Assembly (NCBI GenBank): GCA_964571855.1
Contig: CAZNDO010000008.1
Coordinates: 62,001 to 126,000 of the forward strand
DNA: 64,000 bases
Reading direction: 5' to 3'
DNA from: CAYYFX01 sp964571855
Lineage (GTDB): Bacteria > ARS69
Shown here one piece after another: positions 1 to 7,847 of the stretch; within the stretch, counting starts at the first letter, position 1, and every line of letters begins with the position of its first letter. The translations under genes and the position numbers were made by a program. The notes below the pieces were generated by a model. It had not been told where the DNA came from. It saw only the letters and a program-made list of their open reading frames with translations, and did not search any database.

Positions 1-47
1 GCTACCAGGAAGAGGTGGCCGCGGCCGCCGCGGCCGCCGCGTCGTGA
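1..47 (+). CDS. C-terminal end of an upstream protein (partial)
   Basis: Only the last 14 codons are inside the window. They read Tyr-Gln-Glu-Glu-Val, eight alanines and Ser, then TGA at 45-47. The stop overlaps the GTG start of the next gene (GTGA at 44-47), so the two are very probably co-transcribed and translationally coupled. The alanine run gives no clue to function. Confidence 0.6.
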   Translation, partial: YQEEVAAAAAAAAS

Positions 48-469
48 GTCGCGCATTCGACATCGACGCGCTGGAGGCCGCCGTGCGCGCCGCCCGCGAC
101 CAGTCCGAGGACGCGGTCGCTCCCGCGGCCGCGGTCCCGGGGGAGGACCCGGATGCCCCGCGGCGGATCCTCGCGGAGCTGGAGGAGAACCGGAACTGCA
201 AGGCCGGCGTCCCGCTGGGCCGGCAGCGCCGGCCGGGGGCCGTGGTGAAGAAGATCTTCCGCCGCCTGTTCCAGCCGTTCCTGAACGAGACGCTGGAGCG
301 GCAGTCCCGTTTCAACGAGGCGTCCTGCGATCTCGCGGCGGAGCTGTTCGCCCGCGTGAACGAGCTGGAGCGGGAGGTCCGCGCCCTGCGGGAGGGTGCC
401 GCGCCCGGCCGGCCGCAGGACGGGCCGCGGAGCGGGAACGGAGGATCCGGCGCCGGGGTGGCGCAGTGA
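44..469 (+). CDS. Hypothetical protein of the polysaccharide cluster, predicted C-terminal coiled coil
   Basis: This 141-residue protein has no recognised domain. Residues 1-50 are acidic and alanine-rich. Residues 60-85 are basic (RQRRPGAVVKKIFRRLFQP) and could form an amphipathic helix near a membrane or nucleic acid. Residues 85-120 carry heptad-like helix ending LEREVRALREG, suggesting oligomerisation. No signal peptide or membrane segment is seen. The GTG start overlaps the upstream stop and its own stop overlaps the start of the next glycosyltransferase (GTGA both times), so it is one link of a coupled operon. Short proteins of this look often accompany glycosyltransferases, but no function can be assigned. 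Confidence 0.6.
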   Translation: MSRAFDIDALEAAVRAARDQSEDAVAPAAAVPGEDPDAPRRILAELEENRNCKAGVPLGRQRRPGAVVKKIFRRLFQPFLNETLERQSRFNEASCDLAAELFARVNELEREVRALREGAAPGRPQDGPRSGNGGSGAGVAQ

Positions 470-3400
470 AGATCGTCCAGGTCATGAACGCGCTGGATGT
501 GAACGACGCCGTGTCGATGCACCTCCTGGAGCTGGACCGCCAGCTCGTCGCGCTCGGCCACCGCACCGCCATCGTGAGCCTCGACAGCGCGCCGTCGCTG
601 GCGTCGCGGCGCCTGCCGCCGGACGCGCTGGCCGACCTCGCGCCGGACCTCGTGCTGTTCCACTATGCGGGATTCACGCCGCTCCTCGGAGCCCTCGCGG
701 GGCTGCCGTGCCGCCGCGGCGTGATCTACCACAACGTCACCCCGAGCCGGTTCTTCGCGGGCATGCCGCAGACGCAGGCGTTCACCGAGCGGGGCCGGGC
801 GCAGCTCGGACGGTTGGCGCGCGCGTTCGACTTCGCGCTCGCCGACTCCACGTTCAACGCCGGGGATCTGGCGGCGGCGGGCTTCGCGCCGGTCCGCGTG
901 CTGCCCATCCCGTGGGAGACATCGGGGCTGGACGCCGTGACCGCCGACCCGCGGACGCTCGCGGAACGCACCGGCCCGGAAGTGCGCCTGCTCGTCGCGG
1001 GGCGGGTGGCACCGCACAAGGGCGTGCACCACGCCCTGCGCGCGATGCCGGAGATCCTCCGGCGCGTGGGGCCGGCGCGGCTGTCGATCGTGGGGCGGAT
1101 GTCGGGCTACGAGCCGTACGTGCGGGAGCTGCGCCGGGAGACGCGGCGGCGCGGCCTGGGCGAGGCCGTGGAGCTCCTCGGCGAGGTGACGCCGGCGCGC
1201 ATGCGCGCGCTCTTCGAGACGTCCGACGCGCTGCTGGTCCTGAGCGAGCACGAGGGGTTCTGCATGCCGATCGCCGAGGCGATCGGCCTGGGCGTCCCGG
1301 TGGTCGCGGCGCCGGCGGGAGCGGTGGAGGAGACGATGGGCGATGCGGGCGTGCTGCTGCGCGACCGGACGCCGGAGGCGGTCGCGGCGGGGGTGGCCAC
1401 GGCGACGCGGGACCGCGACGCGCGCGCGCGCATCGCGGCGGCCGGGGCCGCGCGCCGCGCGGAGCTCTCCCGGGACCGGTCCACGGAGAGGTTGGCGGAG
1501 GCCCTGGCCTGGGCATGCGCGGTGCCCGAGCGGGAGCACGCGCCGTCGTTGCCGCCGGCCAGCGTGGTCGTGTGCACGTACAACCGCCACGCGGTCCTGC
1601 GCCAGGCCCTGCTCGGACTGCGGCGCCTGGACTACCCGTCCTTCGAGGTGGTCGTCGTGAACGGCCCGTCCGACGACGGCACGGACGCGGTGCTGGCGGA
1701 GTTCCCGGACATCAAGCGCGTGGACAACCCGCGCCGCAACCTCTCGGTCTCGCGCAACCTCGGCATCGCGGCGAGCGCCGGCGAGATCGTGGCGTTCCTG
1801 GACGACGATGCGCTCCCCTCGGAGGGCTGGCTCCGCGGGCTGGCGGCCGCGTTCGAGGATCCCGCGGTGGGAGGCGCCGGCGGGCGCGTGTGGGGCGCGG
1901 GCGGCGTCGAGCTGCAGTTCGACCGCGGGATCATCGACCGCGGGGGCCTGCCCCGCTCGGTGCGCCTCGAGCCGGCCGACCACAACACGCCGAGGGCGGA
2001 GTGGTACAACATCGTGATGGGCACGAACTCGTGCTTCCGCCGGGCGGCGCTCGCGGATGTGGGCGGGTACGACGAGAACTACGAGTACTACCACGACGAG
2101 AGCGACCTCTGCGTGCGCCTCATCGAGGCGGGATGGCGGGTCGAGCACGTGGATGGCGCGGACGTGTGGCACGAGTTCGAGAGGAGCCACATCCGGCGGG
2201 GCGCGCGGAACATCGACTGGCGCGTCATCGTGCGCAACACGATCTACTTCTACTTCAAGCTCAACCGCTGGCGCTCCCGCCCGTGGGACCAGGTCCGGCC
2301 GCTCAAGGCGTGCGCCGTGCACGGCGGCATCTTCACGCGCTGGTTCGTGCACGGGGAGATGTCCTTCCCCGGGTTCCTCAAGGCCTGCCTGCGGTTCGTC
2401 CGCGGTCTGGCGGAGGGCTACGCGAAGGGCTGGCTCGTCGCCCCGCGCCGGCACCTGGCGCGCCGTTCGGATCGCCGCGGCGCCGAGCTCCTGCCGTACC
2501 GGCGCGCCGGCGTCCGCCACGGGCGCGACCGGCTGGGCATCTGCCTGATCAGCCAGCAGTACGCCCCGGACGAACCGGGCGGCATCGGCGTGTACACGGA
2601 GCAGCTGGCGGAGGCGCTGGTGGAGGACGGCCACCGCGTCACCGTCGTGGCGGACGGGCCGCGGCGGTCCACGGTCTGGCGGAACGGCGTGCGTGTCGTG
2701 CGGGTCCCGCCGCGGCGGCCGCCGCCCGGCATCCCGCGCTCCTTCCGCGTCACGCGGCGCAATGTCGCGCGCAGCCTGGCCGTGGACGCGTTCGTGCGTC
2801 GCGCGATCCGGCGGGACGGGATCCGCATCATCGAGAGCCCGATCTGGGACGCCGAGGGGTTCGCCACCGCGCTGGACCCGCCGGTGCCCTTCGTGCTCCG
2901 CCTCATGACGCCCATGGCCATGGCGATCGAGACGCAGGGATGGCCGCGCACCGCCGACTACGACCTGGCCTGCGCCATGGAGTGGCGGATGCTGGAGCGG
3001 GCCGACGGCGTCGTGGATCCCTCGGGCACCATCCTGGACACGCTCGCGGAGCGCTGGAACGTGCGCCCGGGGAATGCGGTTGTCGCGCGCATCCCGTACG
3101 GGGTCGCCGTGCCGGATCTGCCCGCGCCGACGCAACGCCCGGCGGGGGAGGTGCGCTATCTCTTCGTGGGCCGGTTCGAGCGTCGCAAGGGCATCGACCT
3201 CCTGGTCGCGGCGATTCCCGGCGTCCTCGATCGGGTGCCGGGCGCCGTGTTCGACCTCGCCGGAGGGGATCCGGACGGCCGTCCCGAGGACGTGCTGCGC
3301 GGGCTTTCCCCCGCGCACGCGGCTCGCGTCCGCGTCCACGGGCGGGTGGACGATGCGCGCCGCGAGGATCTCTACCGCGCCTGCGACGTCTTCGTCGCCC

Positions 3401-3723
3401 CCTCGCGGTACGAGTCCTTCGGCCTCGTCTACCTCGAGGCGATGGCCTGGGCGAAGCCCTGCGTGGCATGCGACGTGGGGGGCGCGAAGGTCGTCGTCGG
3501 GCACGAGCGTGCGGGCCTGCTCGCTCCGCCGGAGGACGCGGCGGGGCTGGCCGACGCGCTCGTCCGGCTGGGGACCGACCACGCGTTGCGGGAGCGGCTC
3601 GGGCGGCAGGGACGGGCGATCGTGGAGGCCGAGCACACCGTGCGGGCGATGGCGCGCGCCAGCGTGGATTTCTACGAGCGCGTGCTGTCCCGCACGCCGG
3701 CCGTCGCGGCTGCATCCCGATAG
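466..3723 (+). CDS. Three-domain glycosyltransferase (GT4-GT2-GT4)
   Basis: This 1085-residue protein holds three glycosyltransferase modules, about three times the length of a single enzyme. Residues 1-360 form a GT4 (GT-B) unit with the E-x7-E pair E263/E271. Residues about 366-640 form a GT2 (GT-A) unit starting ASVVVCTYNR, with the metal-binding DDD at 446-448. Residues about 687-1085 form a second GT4 unit starting ICLISQQYAPDEPGGIG, with E-x7-E at 983/991. It probably adds several sugars in sequence to one lipid-linked or surface glycan on the cytoplasmic side; donors cannot be read from the sequence. GTG start overlaps the upstream stop. The 3' end overlaps the convergent GT4 gene by 52 bp. 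Confidence 0.88.
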   Translation: MKIVQVMNALDVNDAVSMHLLELDRQLVALGHRTAIVSLDSAPSLASRRLPPDALADLAPDLVLFHYAGFTPLLGALAGLPCRRGVIYHNVTPSRFFAGMPQTQAFTERGRAQLGRLARAFDFALADSTFNAGDLAAAGFAPVRVLPIPWETSGLDAVTADPRTLAERTGPEVRLLVAGRVAPHKGVHHALRAMPEILRRVGPARLSIVGRMSGYEPYVRELRRETRRRGLGEAVELLGEVTPARMRALFETSDALLVLSEHEGFCMPIAEAIGLGVPVVAAPAGAVEETMGDAGVLLRDRTPEAVAAGVATATRDRDARARIAAAGAARRAELSRDRSTERLAEALAWACAVPEREHAPSLPPASVVVCTYNRHAVLRQALLGLRRLDYPSFEVVVVNGPSDDGTDAVLAEFPDIKRVDNPRRNLSVSRNLGIAASAGEIVAFLDDDALPSEGWLRGLAAAFEDPAVGGAGGRVWGAGGVELQFDRGIIDRGGLPRSVRLEPADHNTPRAEWYNIVMGTNSCFRRAALADVGGYDENYEYYHDESDLCVRLIEAGWRVEHVDGADVWHEFERSHIRRGARNIDWRVIVRNTIYFYFKLNRWRSRPWDQVRPLKACAVHGGIFTRWFVHGEMSFPGFLKACLRFVRGLAEGYAKGWLVAPRRHLARRSDRRGAELLPYRRAGVRHGRDRLGICLISQQYAPDEPGGIGVYTEQLAEALVEDGHRVTVVADGPRRSTVWRNGVRVVRVPPRRPPPGIPRSFRVTRRNVARSLAVDAFVRRAIRRDGIRIIESPIWDAEGFATALDPPVPFVLRLMTPMAMAIETQGWPRTADYDLACAMEWRMLERADGVVDPSGTILDTLAERWNVRPGNAVVARIPYGVAVPDLPAPTQRPAGEVRYLFVGRFERRKGIDLLVAAIPGVLDRVPGAVFDLAGGDPDGRPEDVLRGLSPAHAARVRVHGRVDDARREDLYRACDVFVAPSRYESFGLVYLEAMAWAKPCVACDVGGAKVVVGHERAGLLAPPEDAAGLADALVRLGTDHALRERLGRQGRAIVEAEHTVRAMARASVDFYERVLSRTPAVAAASR

Positions 3724-4796
3724 GCCTCCAGCGTCCGGTCGGCCGTGCGCGCCCACGAGAACTCGCGGGCGCGCGCCGGACCGGCCGCGGCCGAAGCGGC
3801 GCGCAGGGATTCGGTCCGCCACCAGAGGTCGATTGCGCTCGCCATGGCGCCCGCGCCGCCGGCCGGATCGAAGTAGCCGGCCGCCGCCGCGAGCACCTCC
3901 CGGTGGGGAGGGATCGCGCTGGCGAGGACCGGCGCGCCGCACGCCAGGGCCTCCAGCGCGCCGAGGCCGAAGCCCTCGGCCAGCGACGGCGCCAGCACGA
4001 ACCGTGCGCCGGCGTACAACGCGGGAAGTTCCGCGTCCGCGACGTCCCGCAGCACGCGCACGCCGTCGCCCTCCAGGCCGGCGAGCGCGGACGCCGTCCG
4101 CCCGTCCGGAGCCGTGAGCACGAACTCCGCCGAAGGCGGGGCGGCGCGCCGGAACGCCGCGACGGCGCCGGCGACGTTCTTGTGCGGGCGGTGCGTGCCA
4201 AGGCACAGCAGGTAGTCCTGCGCGAGGCCGCGTGCGGAACGGAACCGGGCCGTGGCCGACGGGCCGGGCGGGGCGAAGCGCGCGTCCACCGCGTTCGGCG
4301 TCACGAGGAAGCGCGCGGGGTCCACGCCCAACCGCGCGGCGATGTCGTCGCGCGCGGCCGCCGTGGGCGTGAACAGCCGCGCGGCGGTCCGCGCGGACCA
4401 CGTCATCATCGCCCGCGCGTACAGCCGCGCGGCCGGCGACGGGGGATGGGAGAGGTGGATGGCGTCGTGGATGGTCACGCACACCGGGCACGGCGCGAGC
4501 GAGCGGACGTAGTGCGGGAAGTGCAGGAGGTCCACGCCGAACCGCGAGCGCGCGTCGCGGAACGCAAGCAGCTCCCCCGCGGAGTACAGGCGGGTGGCGC
4601 ACGCGACGCGCCGGAAGCGGGGAGGGCGCAGCGCGTCCGCGTCGGGTCCGAGGCGTCCGTCCTCCCCGGGGGCCAGGAAGATCACGAACCGTTCGGTGCC
4701 GGCCGTCCCGGCGAGCGCGGCCAGCAGCCCCTGCAGGTACCGGCCGATGCCGCCGTCGCGCAGCTTGCGCGCGTCGATCCCGATCGTGAAGCTCAT
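3672..4796 (-). CDS. Glycosyltransferase family 4
   Basis: A 374-residue GT-B enzyme beginning MSFTIGIDARKLRDGGIGRY, the usual GT4 opening with a glycine-rich nucleotide-sugar loop. The donor site is seen near the C-terminus as AEGFGLGALEALACG, with the E-x7-E pair; LGTHRPHKN is the typical start of the second Rossmann domain. It likely transfers a sugar from a nucleotide donor during surface polysaccharide assembly. The ATG overlaps the stop of the upstream GT4 gene (ATGA at 4793-4796), so the two minus-strand genes form one unit. The open frame runs much further upstream but only this part looks like protein. Its last 52 bases overlap the plus-strand glycosyltransferase. Confidence 0.87.
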   Translation of the reverse strand: MSFTIGIDARKLRDGGIGRYLQGLLAALAGTAGTERFVIFLAPGEDGRLGPDADALRPPRFRRVACATRLYSAGELLAFRDARSRFGVDLLHFPHYVRSLAPCPVCVTIHDAIHLSHPPSPAARLYARAMMTWSARTAARLFTPTAAARDDIAARLGVDPARFLVTPNAVDARFAPPGPSATARFRSARGLAQDYLLCLGTHRPHKNVAGAVAAFRRAAPPSAEFVLTAPDGRTASALAGLEGDGVRVLRDVADAELPALYAGARFVLAPSLAEGFGLGALEALACGAPVLASAIPPHREVLAAAAGYFDPAGGAGAMASAIDLWWRTESLRAASAAAGPARAREFSWARTADRTLEAYRDAAATAGVRDSTRS

Positions 4797-5932
4797 GCCG
4801 CGCGGCTCCCGTGCGCGCGCCGGTACACCGCCATCGTCTCGCGCGCCGTGCGCTCCCAGGTCAGCTCCGCCGCGCGGAGCCGTCCGCGCCGCACGAGGTC
4901 CGCGCGACGGGCGGGATCGCGCAGGACGGTGAGGATCGCCCCGGCGATCGCCTCGGGGGACCGCGGGTCCACGAGCACGGCCGCGCCGCCGCAGACCTCC
5001 GGGACGGACGCCACGTCCGCCGCCACGACGGGCGTCCCGCAGGCCATCGCCTCGAGCACCGGAAGGCCGAAGCCTTCCCAGAACGACGGGAACGCGAAGA
5101 CGTCCGCGCCGGCGTACAGGGCGGGCAGGTCCTCGGGCGCCACGTAGCCGGTCACGTGCACGAGGCCCCGGAGATCGGGCGCGTCCAGCTCGCCGCGCAG
5201 CGGGCCGCTCTTCCAGGCCAGCTTGCCCGCCACCACGAGATGCACCGGATCCGGATGGCCCGCACGCACCAGCCGGAAGGCGCGCAGGAGCCCCGGGAGG
5301 TTCTTGCGCGGCTCCAGGTTGCCCACGAAGAGCACGTAGGGGCGCGGGAGGCCGAGGCGGCGCACGGTGGCGTCCACGATCCCGGCACCCGGATCCCGGA
5401 AGCGTTCCGCGACCCCGAGCGCCACGACGTCCACGCGCTCCGCGCGCGCACCGAGGATGTCGCGCACGCTCTCGCTGACGCTGGTGGAGTCCGTGATGAT
5501 CCGCGTGGCCGCGCGGACCACCCGCCGGATGAGCCAGCGCATGTACACGCCGTACTTCCAGGGGATCGTGCCGGGGTACTGGTACGCCACGAGGTCGTGG
5601 ACCGTGACGACCGAGGCGGCGCGGAGCGGCCGGGTGGGGACGAGGAACGCCGGACCGTGCACGACCTCCACGCCGCGCTCCGCGGCGATGCGCGGGAGGA
5701 CCCACTCCACCCAGAGGTCCCCCTTCGGGTGGCTCTCGTGCGATACCGAGGTCTCCAGGAACCGGAAGCGCCCGTCCAGCGGCGCGTCGCGGAGCGCGGT
5801 GGGTCCGTGCACCACCAGGTGGAACTCCGCGTCCTCGTCCGTCCGGGCGAGCGCGCGCACGAGCTCCAGCACGTAGTTGCCGACGCCGGAGAACTCCCGG
5901 CCCACGGTGCGGGCGTCGAGCAGGATCCGCAT
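4793..5932 (-). CDS. Glycosyltransferase family 4
   Basis: A 379-residue GT-B glycosyltransferase starting MRILLDARTVGREFSGVGNY. The C-terminal domain opens LFVGNLEPRKNLPGLLRAF and contains WEGFGLPVLEAMACG with the E-x7-E donor-binding pair, as in mannosyl- and rhamnosyltransferases of the RfaB/WbaZ type. It is homologous in layout to the next gene on the same strand, so the two may be an old duplication. First gene of a two-gene minus-strand unit; a sigma70-type promoter lies 27 bases upstream. Acceptor and donor cannot be told from sequence. Confidence 0.88.
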   Translation of the reverse strand: MRILLDARTVGREFSGVGNYVLELVRALARTDEDAEFHLVVHGPTALRDAPLDGRFRFLETSVSHESHPKGDLWVEWVLPRIAAERGVEVVHGPAFLVPTRPLRAASVVTVHDLVAYQYPGTIPWKYGVYMRWLIRRVVRAATRIITDSTSVSESVRDILGARAERVDVVALGVAERFRDPGAGIVDATVRRLGLPRPYVLFVGNLEPRKNLPGLLRAFRLVRAGHPDPVHLVVAGKLAWKSGPLRGELDAPDLRGLVHVTGYVAPEDLPALYAGADVFAFPSFWEGFGLPVLEAMACGTPVVAADVASVPEVCGGAAVLVDPRSPEAIAGAILTVLRDPARRADLVRRGRLRAAELTWERTARETMAVYRRAHGSRAA

Positions 5933-5958
5933 GCATCACCCCCGGCGGGACGGTGCGG

Positions 5959-5987
5959 AGAGTCCGGGGGCGTGCGCACAGCGTCAA
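5959..5987 (-). promoter_or_regulatory. Sigma70-type promoter for the minus-strand GT4 pair
   Basis: On the minus strand TTGACG (5987-5982) is followed after exactly 17 bp by GACTCT (5964-5959). The -35 box matches consensus at five of six positions. Start of transcription would fall near 5952, about 20 bases before the ATG. The same pattern recurs at other operon starts in this window. Confidence 0.5.
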
Positions 5988-6062
5988 GTCCGGGGTGGCG
6001 CCGCGCGCGCCGATGCCGGATCCTTCCCGGCTGCGCCGGACGGCGCGCACGGGAGGGGAACG

Positions 6063-7208
6063 GTGCGGGTCGCCCTGGTCCACGACTGGCTCACCGGCAT
6101 GCGCGGGGGCGAGAAGGTCCTCGAGGAGCTGTGCCGGTGGTTCCCGGACGCGCCCCTGTACACGCTCGTGCACGTGCGCGGCTCGGTGTCCGCGGCGATC
6201 GAGGACCGCACGATCCGCACGAGTCCGCTGTCCCTGCTGCCCGGCATCGGGACCAGCTACCGGCGGTTCCTTCCCGTGTTCCCCGCGCTCATCGAGCGCT
6301 TCGACCTGCGCGGATTCGATCTGGTCCTGTCCACGTCGTCGTGCGTGGCGAAGGGGGCGCGGGCGCCGCGCGGGATCCCGCACCTGTCCTACGTGCACTC
6401 GCCGATGCGCTACGTGTGGGACCGGTACGACGACTACTTCGGCCCCGGGCGCGCGGGGCCGCTCACGCGCGGCGCGATGGGCCTGCTGCGCGGGCCGCTG
6501 CGACGCTGGGACCGTGACACGGCGGCGCGGCTGGACCGCGTCGTGGCGAACTCGTCTTTCGTGGCGGAACGGATCCGCCGGTACTGGAACCGGGTGGCGG
6601 ACGTCGTGCACCCGCCGGTGGACACGGAGCGATTCCGGCCCACCGGCGAGCCGCGTGGCGACGAGTGGCTCGTGGTGTCCGCGCTCGCCCCGTACAAGCG
6701 CGTGGACCTCGCGATCGACGCGGCGCGCGAGGCCGGCGTGCCGCTGGCCATCGTGGGGCGGGGTCCGGAAGAGGTGCGGCTCCGGCGGCATGCCGGGAGG
6801 GACGTGCGCTTCCTCGGCTGGCTTCCGGACGAGGCGCTGCCGTCGCTCTACTCGCGGGCGCGCGGCCTCCTGTTCCCCGGCGTGGAGGACTTCGGGATCG
6901 TCCCGCTCGAGGCGCTGGCTTGCGGCTGCCCCGTGGTGGCCTTCGCCGAGGGCGGCGCCACCGAGAGCCTGCGCGGCGCAGCCTGGGAGGGGGACCCGGG
7001 AGGCTGGGACCGCGGGACGGGCCTGTTCGTGCGGGAGCAGACCGCGTCCGGGTTCGCCCGGGCCATCCGTGCGGTGGGGGCGGAACCCTACCGGTTCGAC
7101 GCGGAGCGGTGCCGGGCCCGCGCGGAGGAGTTCGCCCGTCCGGTCTTCCGCCGCCGCATGGCGGCCGCCTTGACATCGCTGGGTGCCGGCCCGATCCTCC
7201 CCGGTTGA
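6063..7208 (+). CDS. Glycosyltransferase family 4 (mannosyltransferase-like)
   Basis: A 381-residue GT4 protein. The open frame begins at 5877, but coding character starts at GTG 6063 (VRVALVHDWLTGMRGGEKVL), preceded by the Shine-Dalgarno GGGAGGGG. The VHDWL..GGEKVL opening is shared by a GT4 subgroup often annotated as mannosyltransferase. Donor-site motif is VEDFGIVPLEALACG, with E-x7-E. It is divergent from the two GT4 genes to its left and is followed after 69 bp by gmhA, so it belongs to the same surface-glycan island. Precise linkage is unknown. Confidence 0.87.
   Translation: MRVALVHDWLTGMRGGEKVLEELCRWFPDAPLYTLVHVRGSVSAAIEDRTIRTSPLSLLPGIGTSYRRFLPVFPALIERFDLRGFDLVLSTSSCVAKGARAPRGIPHLSYVHSPMRYVWDRYDDYFGPGRAGPLTRGAMGLLRGPLRRWDRDTAARLDRVVANSSFVAERIRRYWNRVADVVHPPVDTERFRPTGEPRGDEWLVVSALAPYKRVDLAIDAAREAGVPLAIVGRGPEEVRLRRHAGRDVRFLGWLPDEALPSLYSRARGLLFPGVEDFGIVPLEALACGCPVVAFAEGGATESLRGAAWEGDPGGWDRGTGLFVREQTASGFARAIRAVGAEPYRFDAERCRARAEEFARPVFRRRMAAALTSLGAGPILPG
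7170..7198 (+). promoter_or_regulatory. Possible promoter for gmhA
   Basis: A perfect -35 hexamer TTGACA (7170-7175) is followed by 17 bp and GATCCT (7193-7198). It lies inside the 3' end of the upstream gene, about 80 bases before the gmhA start. The -10 box matches consensus at only three positions, so this is tentative. Confidence 0.3.
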
Positions 7209-7277
7209 TCGTCGGGAGGCCCCAACCGCAGAGCCGGCACGGGCTTGGGCGGTCCGCGGCACGGAGGGACGGCGGCT

Positions 7278-7847
7278 GTGCAGATCGATCGGATCCGCGC
7301 GTCCCTCACGGACGGCGCGCGCCTCCTCGAACGCCTGGGCGCCGAGGCCGGCCCGGCCATCCTCCGGGCCGGGGAGGCGCTTGCCGATGTCACGCGCAGG
7401 GGCGGCACGATCCTGCTCTGCGGGAACGGCGGCTCGGCGGCGGACGCGCAGCACGTGGCCACGGAGCTCTGCGTCCGCTACGTCCGCAACCGCCGCGCGC
7501 TGCCCGCGCTGGCGCTGACCGTGGACACGTCCGTCCTGACGGCGTGCGCGAACGACTTCGGCTTCGAGCGCGTGTTCGCCCGGCAGGTGGAAGCGCTGGG
7601 ACGACCGGGGGACGCGCTGGTGGCCATCTCCACGAGCGGGAACTCGGCGAACGTCCTGGCGGCGGTGGACGAGGCGAAGCGGCGCGGCCTCGTCACCGTG
7701 GGGCTGACCGGCGAGGGCGGAGTCGCGCTCGGCGGGCGCTGCGACCACTGGATCGCGGTCCCGTCGTCGCACACGCCGCGCATCCAGGAGGCGCTCCTCG
7801 CGGTGGAGCACCTCCTGTGCGAGCTGATCGAGGAGGGCGTGGAGTGA
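7278..7847 (+). CDS. gmhA: Phosphoheptose isomerase (sedoheptulose 7-phosphate isomerase)
   Basis: A 189-residue SIS-domain protein converting sedoheptulose 7-phosphate to D-glycero-D-manno-heptose 7-phosphate, the first step toward ADP- or GDP-heptose for LPS core or surface glycans. Family motifs are GNGGSAADAQHVATEL (phosphate binding), STSGNSANVL and the C-terminal helix TPRIQEALLAVEHLLCELIE. The start is taken as GTG 7278, preceded by GGAGGG; the frame is open from 7245 but adds only low-complexity residues. The stop overlaps the next start (GTGA). The other heptose genes (hldE, gmhB) are not in the window. Confidence 0.9.
   Translation: MQIDRIRASLTDGARLLERLGAEAGPAILRAGEALADVTRRGGTILLCGNGGSAADAQHVATELCVRYVRNRRALPALALTVDTSVLTACANDFGFERVFARQVEALGRPGDALVAISTSGNSANVLAAVDEAKRRGLVTVGLTGEGGVALGGRCDHWIAVPSSHTPRIQEALLAVEHLLCELIEEGVE

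Noticed and set aside
396..5147. Very long plus-strand open frame (1583 codons)
   Set aside because: It is an alternative frame of the glycosyltransferase genes; the translation is Arg/Gly/Pro-rich without any domain and arises from high G+C.
5877..6062. Earlier start for the GT4 gene at 6063
   Set aside because: The added residues are not GT4-like and overlap the divergent gene; GTG 6063 has a strong Shine-Dalgarno and begins the family fold.
4797..7811. Upstream extension of the minus-strand GT4 frame
   Set aside because: The part before the ATG at 4796 is low-complexity and overlaps well-supported genes; only the segment from 4796 down to 3672 shows GT4 motifs.
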